From Diadophis punctatus similis (taxonomy: Eukaryota > Chordata > Lepidosauria > Squamata > Dipsadidae), in NCBI GenBank assembly GCA_023053685.1, contig JALIGW010000001.1, positions 225,902,434 through 225,966,433 of the forward strand: 64,000 nucleotides of DNA. Direction: 5' to 3'. Below, one piece after another: positions 56,287 to 64,000 of the stretch. Position numbers and translations under genes: made by a program. Position 1 is the first letter of the stretch, and the number at the start of each line of letters is the position of its first letter. Under the pieces are notes generated by a model. The model was not told where the DNA came from. It ran no database searches and saw only the letters and a list, made by a program, of their open reading frames with translations.

Positions 56287-58988
56287 TTAAGCTCTGCCCC
56301 CTGCCTGCAGGAAAAGCCACGTCTTAACGGCTTTTCGGAAGGCCAGCAGGGTGGGGATGGTTCGGGTCTCTGGAGGAAGTTGGTTCCAGAGCGCGGGGCC
56401 TGCCACAGAGAAGGCCCTCCCCCTAGGACCCGCCAGCCGGCATTGCTTAGCCGATGGGACCTGGAGGAGGCCAACTCTGTGGGCCCTAACCGGTCGAAGG
56501 GAAGTATGAGGCAGAATGCGGTCCCGGAGATAACCCGGCCCTAAGCCATGAAGGGCTTTAAAGATGGTGATCAACACCTTGAATTGGACCCGGAGACAAA
56601 TGGGTAACCAATGCAGCTGGCGGAGTAAAGGTGTCACGTGGGTGTACCTTGGTACACCCACCACAGCACGCGCAGCCGCATTTTGTACCAGTTGGAGTCT
56701 CCGGATACTCTTCAAGGGTAGCCCCATGTAGAGCGCATTGCAGTAGTCCAAACGGGAGGTGACAAGGGCGTGAGTGACCGTGAGTAGAGCCTTCTTCTCC
56801 AAGTATGGCCGCAACTGGTGCACAAGGCGAACCTGTGCAAAGGCCCCCCTAGCCACAGCAGTAAGATGATGCTCCAATTTTAGCTGTGGATCTAGGAGGA
56901 CCCCCAAGTTGCGGACCTGGTCCGAGGGAATCAGTTTCGTTCCCTCTAAAACCAAGGAGGGACAGTTGTCGTAGTCCTTAGGAGGCAATACCCAAAGCCA
57001 CTCAGTCTTGTCGGGGTTGAGTCTGAGTCTGTTCCTCCCCATCCAGATCCTAACGTCGTCCAGGCACCAGCACATTACATCAACTGCCACACTGAAGTCA
57101 GACGGGGTGGTGATGTACAGCTGGGTGTCATCAGCGTACTGGTGGTAACGCACCCCATGTCTGCGGATGATCTCACCCAGCGGTTTCATGTAAATGTTAA
57201 ATAGGATGGGCGAGAGAACCGACCCCTGAGGCACCCCGCATAACAGGGGCCTAGGGGAGGATCTCTGCCCTCCTGTTAACACCGACTGCATCCTATCGGC
57301 GAGATAAGAGGAGAACCACCGTAAAACGGTGCCTCCCACTCCCAACTCACCGAGACGATGCAGAAGGATACCATGGTCGATGGTATCGAAAGCCGCTGAG
57401 AGGTCAAGTAGCACCAGGATAGAGGAGTTTCCCCCATCCCGGGCCCGCCAGAGATCATCTATCAGAGCGACCAAGGCAGTTTCTGTACTGTACCCGCGCC
57501 TGAAACCCGACTGATAGGCATCTAGATGCTCTGTTTCATCCAGAAGTCGCAGAAGTTGAGTAGCCACCACCTTCTCCACAACTTTCCCTAAAAAAGGTAA
57601 GTTGGAGACCGGACGATAGTTCTTCAAATCACTGGATCCAGGGAAGGCTTCTTCAGGAGGGGTCTCACCACCGCAGTTTTTAACGACTGCGGTACGGATC
57701 CCTCCCCCAAAGAAGCGATGACCACCGCCCGGATCCAGCCGCGTGTCACCTCCCTGCTGGCCGAGACCAACCAGGAGGGGCACGGGTCCAATAAACAGGT
57801 GGAGGCCCCCATCGCCCCCACGGCTCTGTCCACATCATCAGGAGAAACAGGCCCAAACTCCTCCCACAACGGTGGACTAAGACTTGCCCCAGTCAACTCC
57901 ATGGACTCTGCCCAGCCAGAGTCCAGGTTCGACCGGATCCGAGCGACTTTATCCGACAGAAACTCTGCAAATTCCTCAGCTCTACCTTGCAAGTGTTCCT
58001 CGCTCCCCCCTTTAGCAAGGAGGGAGCGAGTCACCCTAAACAAGGCGGCTGGGCGAGAATCTGCGGACGCAATAAGAGCGGAAAAATGGGATCGTTTTGC
58101 CGCCCTTATCGCCACTAAATAAGATCTGATGTAAATTCTTAATAGTGTTCGATCGGATTCGGTCTTGCTGGACCTCCAGCGGCGCTCCAGACGTCTCTTC
58201 TGGCGTTTCATCTCCCGGAGCTCCTCGGTGAACCAGGGAGCTTTCCGGGATCCACTGCCACGGAGAGGTCGCTTAGGCGCAATTCGGTCTAACGCCCCTG
58301 ATGCTGTGATGTTCCAAGCAGCCACCAGGGAGTCAGCCGAACTGTGTACCAGGGTTTCAGGTATCTCCCCAAGTTCCCTCTGGAATCCGTCTGGCTCCAT
58401 CAGGCGCCTGGGGCGGAACCACCTAGTCGGTCCCGCCTCCCTGCGGGGGAGGAGTGGGGCAGCGAAATCCAACCTCAGTAGGAAATGATCTGACCATGAC
58501 AGAGGGGTGATGACTATGTCCCTTATCTTCAGATCGTCTCTCCACTGCCCCGAGAGAAACACTAGGTCGAGCGTGTGACCGCCCTCATGAGTCGGACCCT
58601 GGATTACTTGGGTCAGGTCCATGGTTGTCATGGAATCCATGAACTCCTGAGCTATCCCAGAGGTTTCGCCAGCAGAAGGCAAGTTGAAGTCCCCCAGCAC
58701 CATAAGCCTAGGGAACTCAACCGCCAAGCCGGCTACTGCCTCGAGCAGCTCAGGCAGGGCCTTACTTACGTAGCTGGGAGGCAGGTACGTTAAGAAAAGG
58801 CCCACCTGTACCCCTAAGTCCAACTTCAGAAGGAGCGTCTCACACCCAACAATCTCCGGGGCAGGGATCCTACGAGGATGCAGGTTCTCGCGCGTTATTA
58901 TTGCCACTCCTCCCCCCCTTCCCTGGGGTCGGGAATGATGCTGCACTGAGAAACCTGTCTGGGCATATCTCAGAGAGGGCAACTCCAC
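56287..58988 (-). pseudogene. LINE ORF2 (endonuclease-RT), frameshifted
   Basis: Two long frames, 58988-57624 (454 codons) and 57783-56287 (498 codons), are the two halves of one ORF2 polyprotein separated by a single deleted base near 57630. The first half carries the apurinic endonuclease (metal-binding GDFN and the SDH motif in SWSDH) and the linker. The second carries the reverse transcriptase with YADD. No other stop occurs in about 2.7 kb, so the copy is young. The endonuclease start is displaced by a second shift near 58950. Confidence 0.9.
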
Positions 58989-59130
58989 CCTCTTGGCCCA
59001 GCCAGGTCTCAGTTACACAAACCAGGTCAGCCCCCTCTTCTGTGATTAAATCACGTATCAAGGGGGCTTTGTTGATGATGACTTTGGGCAGCCCACAATA
59101 AAAAAATGTTTTTAAAATCAATAGCATTTA

Positions 59131-59730
59131 GTTAACATGAGCAAGGCAAATATACAAAGAATCTCAAGGTATAGTACTGGAGTTGCATTCCAGAAAAAAA
59201 AAATCACCTCAGGCACTATCACTAACATTTGCTATTCATACCAGGTGAAGCAAGTTTCTTTTCTTCCTAGACACGCAAGCTCTTTTACAGTATAAAAGTT
59301 ATCAAAACTTTTAATCCTATCTATCTACACCTACATATTTTCCTTTGATGAATTTCTCTTCATCTAGAAATCTACAGTGATTTAATAACCTCCTTTTGCA
59401 TTTTCTTCTAAAGGACAAAATAAGTTAAGCACATTTCTATGAAGCTTGGTGAAAGTTCCATTCAGATTGTATTCTCCATACTTGACTCAATGGATCCAAA
59501 TTTTAAAGCAAAGGCTCCTGAAAACAGTTTGGGGGTGGTGGTGTAGGATTAAATTATGCAGTATTGCTCTACTACAACCACCACTTGGTTAATCACACTT
59601 TCCTTCATATTTTACACTAACTATGATTTCAGAATAAAGTAGATAGACTTCTCTTCTCAGTCTACTTTGTTTCTGAATTATTCCACCGTTGGTGAGGGAA
59701 CAGGTATTTGCATTAGCGGCTCTTGGCCCT
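59131..59730. other. Intron-like sequence, no feature recognised
   Basis: It may contain leader sequence of the LINE downstream (minus strand), but no ORF1 was recognised. Confidence 0.4.
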
Positions 59731-60246
59731 TTTGTTTGTTTGTTTGTTTATTTATTTATTTATTTATATGTTTGTTTGTTTGTTTGTTTGTTTGTTCGAT
59801 CTTATAGGCCACCCATCTCCCTGGGGACTCAGGGCGGCGTACAAAACAAAGATGAACAATCAATTTAAAACAACAGTAAAAACAATTAAAAATACATATA
59901 AAAATTAAAAGCATTTCCCATTATTCATATGCCTGCCAGAAGAGCCAGGTTTTAACAGCTTTACGGAAGGCCAGTAGGGTGGGGATAGTCCGGATCTCTG
60001 GCGGTAGCTGGTTCCAAAGGGAGGGAGCTCCCACAGAGAAAGCTCTCCCCCGTGGTCCCACCAACCGGCATTGCTTGGTTGATGGGACCTGGAGGAGGCC
60101 AACTCTGTGGGACCTAACCGGTCGTAGGGAGGTATGTGGCAGGATGCGGTCCCGAAGGTAGTCTGGTCCTGAGCCATGTAGGGCTTTAAAGGTCATAACC
60201 AACACCTTAAATTTCGACCGGAGACTAATGGGCAACCAATGCAGCT
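59731..60246 (-). mobile_element. L2/CR1-type LINE 3' fragment
   Basis: About 0.5 kb of the 3' end of the same family. The frame 60246-59921 encodes LHWLPISLRSKFKVLVMTFK, FSVGAPSLWNQLPPEIRT and AFRKAVKTWLF. It is followed by the CGGCGTACAA-type 3' UTR and a (CAAA)n/(TAAA)n tail at 59731-59796. The 5' truncation is at 60246. Confidence 0.9.
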
Positions 60247-60779
60247 TTCTTAATTTCACCAATAATACTGTCAAGAATTCTACCAGGATAGAAATAAAAA
60301 GCTTACCTTTTTCCAAGAAATATGTTTTTACAATACCTAGCATTATGTTATTATATTTATGAATTGCAATTTGTAAATGCAGTGATAATTTAATAAACCT
60401 ACTGTTGTAACTAAAACCTGAAATAATAAATGATTTCATCACTAAGAAAGATGTGAGATTAATTTGTAGGGAAAAGTTTACGATTCTATTTCACCAACAG
60501 GTCTCTCATTTAAAAGAGAATCAAAGGTCTGTTTACAACAGAATTGTGTATTGCAAAGAACTGCATCTCAGTCAGAGATTATTAATGATAATCTCCATAC
60601 AATCCAAATAGGATAAACTACCCAACTCTGGAAAACATCTCATAGATGGTACCACTTCTCTTTCTCTAATCACCAGCCATTCCCAAGCCCTAACCTCTTT
60701 CTAGTACCAGCTTAAAAAAGGGAGCATCAAAAGTGTGACACACATAAAAAAAGAGAGGGCTCCAATATTGTTGCTGTGT
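60247..60779. other. Intron-like sequence, no feature recognised
   Basis: AT-rich, no exon or repeat identified. Confidence 0.4.
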
Positions 60780-60877
60780 CTCACACACACACATGCACAA
60801 CCTTCCAACGACCGGGTCGGACTGGATCTCCCAGCACGACTTCCCGGTCGTTGGAAGGTTGTGCATGTGTGTGTGAG
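60780..60877. repeat. Long foldback: inverted repeat with about 33-bp arms
   Basis: The arms 60780-60816 and 60843-60877 are complementary (GTGCATGTGTGTG at the outer end, CCAACGACCGGG next to the loop), differing only by one extra AC unit in the left arm. The loop is 26 nt (60817-60842). Confidence 0.93.
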
Positions 60878-60889
60878 AGAGAAAAAACT

Positions 60890-61383
60890 CGAGCACTTTA
60901 GCACACCCGGAGGAACAGCCCGGTTGCTACGCCGCCTCGCAACTCCCAGCCGTGCCAAGCCCCGCAGGCTGCCTTTCCCCCCCTTCCCTTCCAACGCAGG
61001 CACCACCGGAGAGACGGAACCCCCGCAGTGGCAACCCTGGAGGATGGAGAAGGCGGGGGAAGAGCCCCGATGCCCAGCTGCTCGCTGACTCCAATTCCGG
61101 GCGAGCGCTCCCGGCTTGCTGCTGTCGCCGCCGCCGCGCGTGAACGCGGTCCGCGGCAGGAAGCGAGTTCAAGCGACCCTCCGCCGCTGCCGGCCTGCAG
61201 CCCGGCGCCCCTTCCTGCCTGCCCCGCCCCGTGCCCCGTACTCAGCTCTTGACTTTTTCCCTCTGCGCATGCGCAGCGTTCTGCGCATGCGCAAAACTCA
61301 AATGGTGACGTCCAGGCGGCCTCGCCCCCCCCCTTTAAAAAAAATGTCCCGCTTAAAAAAAAATATCTGGTCACTTTACCTTA
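60890..61383 (-). repeat. GC-rich, CpG-rich interspersed repeat, second copy
   Basis: The terminal 125 bp (61258-61383) match the terminus at 14095-14222. Shared parts are GCGCATGCGCAGCGTTCTGC, AACTCAAATGG, CCCGCTTAAAAAAAAA and a TCTGGTCACTTTACCTTA end. The 5' limit is uncertain. The open frames here are GC-driven. Confidence 0.6.
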
Positions 61384-61677
61384 GTTTCTACCCTGGTAGC
61401 ATCTTTACACTGCTGCCTCCAAGCTAGCTTTTAATTCTTGTAATTGTTGAACCCAGTGTGGCTATTATGTTTTGTTGAGCAACTTTTAAGGTTACTGTAA
61501 TTTCTGCTTGGAATATACCCTCCATCTTGACTCGGCAGTTCTCGTCTATCAAAAGAAATAATGTGCTATTGCTACAATACCATTATGGATTCCTATTTCC
61601 TAGAGTGATGGGAGGTGAATTTATCTTGTTTAATTCCTTTTAACGAAAAAAGGATTAGAAACTTCAAATTTTATTGA
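61384..61677. other. Intron-like sequence, no feature recognised
   Basis: Nothing identifiable. Confidence 0.35.
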
Positions 61678-61762
61678 TTATTTAGTAACAAAATGTATAG
61701 GGCTGCCCAATTCATGGTGACCCTGGGCAGCCTATAGAAGTAAAAGCCCATATACAAAACCC
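61678..61762 (-). repeat. Old LINE 3' scrap
   Basis: AATGTATAGGGCTGCCCAAT and GACCCTGGGCAGCCTATAGA are decayed forms of the LINE 3' end, related to 38835-39185. Confidence 0.5.
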
Positions 61763-61889
61763 AATAAACATACTGGTTACAACAATCAAACTATTTTATT
61801 TTTACATACTACAAGTTATATGAAACACACTTATTTTTTAAAAAAGGAATAGACATCTTACTTTCCATCCCATTATACCTCAATTGATT

Positions 61890-62978
61890 TTGAATTTATT
61901 AAAATTTCTATGCCGCCCAACTCCCAGAGGGATTCTGGGTGGCTCACAGTAGGGTATAAAAACAACAAGCAGTAAAAACAATTAAAAAAACATATTAAGA
62001 AATACAATCATTATTTAAAAAGAACTTTCACTCCAACATGCATACATGGGCCGATCTAACAAGACCACATCTTCGGGTCATTGGCCCCATGCCTGCCGGA
62101 AAAGCCAGGTCTTAAGCTCTTTTTGGAAGGCCAGTAAGGTGGGGGTAGTATGGATCTCGGGCGGCAGTTGGTTCCAAAGAGTCAGAGCCGCTACAGAGAA
62201 GGCCCTCCCCCGCGGACCCGCCAGCCGACATTGTCTAGCTGACGGGACCTGGAGGAGGCCGACTCTGTGCGATCTCACAGGGTGCTGGGAGGAATGCAGT
62301 AGCAGACGGTCACTCAGATAAACTGGTCCTGAGCCATTTAGGGCTTTAAAGGTAAGAACCAACACCTTAAATTGTGTCCGGAGACCAATCGGAAGCCAAT
62401 GCAGCTGGCGAAGGATGGGTTTAGTGTGGGTGTACCTTGAGGCACCCACAGCAGCTCGCGCAGCTGCATTCTGGACTAACTGCAGTCTCCGAACACTCTT
62501 CAAGGGTAGCCCCATGTAGAGTGCGTTGCAGTAATCAAGCCGTGAGGTGATAAGGGCATGAGTGACCGTGAGTAGAGCCTCTTGATCCAAATAGGGCCGC
62601 AATTGTTGCACTAGGCGAACCTGTGCAAAGGTCCCCCTAGCCACAGCTGTCAGGTGGTGGTCTAATCTCAGCTGTGGATCTAGGAGGACACCCAGATTGT
62701 GAACCCATTCTGCCGGGATTAAATTTTCTCCCCCCAGAACTATGGAGGGACGATCTACCTGGTCCTTTGGAGGCAATATCCACATCCACTCGGTCTTGTC
62801 TGGGTTTAGTTTGAGCTTGTTGACTCCCATCCAGACCCTTACATCTTCCAGGCACCGACCCATCACGTCCACTGCTTCACTGAATTGACATGGGGTGGAG
62901 ATGTACAACTCGGTGTCATCAGCATATTGCTGGAACCTCACCCCATGCTGTCGGATGATCTCACCCAGTGGTTATCAA
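61890..62978 (-). mobile_element. L2/CR1-type LINE, 5'-truncated, open RT C-terminal frame
   Basis: A 287-codon minus-strand frame (62941-62078) runs from QQYADDTELYIS (the YADD catalytic motif at its start) through LNPDKTEWMWILPPKD, LLDPQLRLDHH and RLDYCNALYMGLPLKS to FQKELKTWLF. It ends in the TTCTGGGTGGCTCACAG-type 3' UTR near 61932. It is closest to the copy at 16018-17893. The 5' break is at about 62978. Confidence 0.92.
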
Positions 62979-63925
62979 GATTCAGATAAGTCAAGCTAGA
63001 CAGCTGCCTCCCTCTACTTTTTATTTTCTTTTTTCAAATATACACATATATACTGTAGTTTGTTTTCAACCTGGTTGGATGAATAAGCCACTTTTGTTAG
63101 GTTTATACCACACAGTAAGCCAGATTTAAGCAATATTTTTTTAACATAAGTGATATTTGACTGTGTTCAAATGACATATTAAGCTACAAGCTATGATTTA
63201 CTAGTGCAGTTGAATTTGGTAATATTTCACAGCTGCATTTCAGTAAACCTCTTTAAGTCAATGTAGGAAACAATATTCCATTCAGAAGCATTTGTACTCT
63301 TTTTGTGAAGGCCATGATTATTGGCATCAAAGTGATCACATTTCAGGAAGCAAATCATTTTTAAGAATAGCTCTGGCAGTCCATTTTATTTAAGAGCTCA
63401 GGTACTAGTTTTCATTACTACAGAAGAACAGGTATCTTCAACAATACAACAGAAAACTTGATTTGGCAGCAATGGTCCTCAGAGTGGGAACATATTCCCA
63501 TATCTTCCTGTCCTCCTGTAACTCAGCCTAAGCACATACTTTTGAAAAGAAAATTACCGTACATATATCACCTCAACTCCTTTTTCTTTCCTTGTCTCAG
63601 ATTTTAATTTGCAAGTTTCTTTGGGAAGGTTTTAAGTTGCAAACTACTGAGGATTGGGATCTCTCTTCTTCTACTCTGCAAAATGCCAGGCAGGCTGAGT
63701 TACTCAAATACATACAAAACCTAGAATAATGATGCTAGTTTTGACTGGATCGTGACCAAGCCCAGAGTGAGGGGACCGCTGATAATCAAGTGATGCCAGT
63801 CCCAGTGCTGTACCTGTTTGACTCAGCAGCGTACCTTGTAGGCTTGTTAACCAAGGCAAAATAAAGTCTTGCACATGCATTTTTAAAACCCTGGCCTGCA
63901 CTGAAAGCAACTTTTATAGTTCCAG
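62979..63925. other. Intron-like sequence, no feature recognised
   Basis: AT-rich; no exon of the GTPase gene and no repeat was recognised. Confidence 0.4.
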
Positions 63926-64000
63926 CAGGGATGGGTTTCACTTACCTTCGCTTCCGGTTTGCTTCGTGATGTTTCGCGTGCGTGCGCGTCCCCTTGCGCA
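63926..64000. mobile_element. hAT-type element, cut by the window edge
   Basis: It begins CAGGGATGGGTTTCACTTAC and continues into CGTGCGTGCGCGTCCCC, like the left ends of 44402 and 47114. The right end lies outside the window. Confidence 0.7.

Larger units (their letters stand above)
56094..59130 (-). mobile_element. L2/CR1-type LINE, almost complete ORF2 with endonuclease
   Basis: This is the longest LINE copy, about 3 kb. On the minus strand the ORF2 start region (59127-58870) gives an AP-endonuclease N-terminus (LVCVTETWL). Next come GRGGGVAIITRENL, MVLGDFNLPSAG and SWSDHFLL (58940-58400). The RT follows (57620-56290) with DLKNYRPVSNLPF, LDLSAAFDTIDHG, GVPQGSVLSPILFNIYMK, YADDTQLY and HWLPICLRVQFKVL. 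It ends in the GGGCGGCATATAAGA-type 3' end and a (TAAA)n tail. Two breaks are visible: a frameshift near 58940-58970, and a one-base deletion near 57630 (the 17.5-kb copy has CAGCTGGATCC where this has CACTGGATCC). ORF1 was not seen upstream. Confidence 0.92.

Noticed and set aside
60898..61427. Open frames on both strands near 61 kb
   Set aside because: Same cause: a GC-rich repeat related to the 14-kb block.
54378..64000. Second exon of the small GTPase
   Set aside because: No switch-I or DTAG-type coding segment with splice sites was recognised on the plus strand.

Overview
The window looks like nuclear DNA from a squamate reptile, most likely a snake. It has spliced vertebrate genes with canonical GT/AG introns, AT-rich non-coding DNA, and a squamate-style repeat mix: L2/CR1-type and Rex1-like LINEs, tRNA-derived SINEs, many short hAT elements and a DIRS retrotransposon. 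A LINE 3' end at 52.89 kb with an AATAG-type tail resembles one I associate with snakes (from memory). No bacterial, plasmid, CRISPR or viral gene content was seen.

Host genes. Two genes lie head to head. IGHMBP2 (5'-3' superfamily-1 helicase) runs leftward, with coding exon 1 at 19061-19143 and exon 2 at 12523-12692; the rest of the gene lies past the left edge or was not found. MRPL21 (mitochondrial ribosomal protein bL21m) runs rightward in seven coding exons (19344-39652). They join to one 194-residue reading frame. The two start codons are 200 bp apart, so they share a bidirectional promoter, as in other amniotes. Inside MRPL21 intron 2, on the same strand, sits an uninterrupted intronless RNF4-like gene (23436-24248). 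It keeps a complete RING finger and SUMO-interaction motifs but has an unfamiliar N-terminal half. It is probably an old retrogene. At 54281-54377 a CpG-rich region holds the first coding exon of a Ras-superfamily small GTPase; its later exons were not found.

Mobile DNA. IGHMBP2 intron 2 contains a nearly intact DIRS tyrosine-recombinase retrotransposon (4876-11443, same orientation as the gene). It has a 1063-codon RT/RNase H/methyltransferase-like/YR frame, a gag-like ORF1 broken only at a run of ten Gs, inverted terminal repeats and an internal complementary region (ICR). Its downstream end is rearranged: the terminal repeat is tandemly duplicated (451 bp period), and two ICR copies face each other as a perfect 84-bp inverted repeat. 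A Rex1-like LINE with three disabling mutations lies at 0.88-2.66 kb. L2/CR1-type LINE copies lie at 16.0-17.9, 56.1-59.1, 59.7-60.2 and 61.9-63.0 kb, with older scraps elsewhere. Six complete short hAT-type elements with recognisable 8-bp target-site duplications are at 15.3, 35.8, 42.8, 43.2, 44.4 and 47.1 kb, and another enters at the right edge. Tigger-like and other MITEs, tRNA SINEs, a 5S rRNA-derived SINE and several simple repeats fill much of the rest.

Working together. Only the IGHMBP2/MRPL21 pair shows a clear functional arrangement (shared promoter). The transposons occupy introns and intergenic DNA and interrupt no exon that was seen. All assignments come from reading the sequence and from memory of the families; no search was run.
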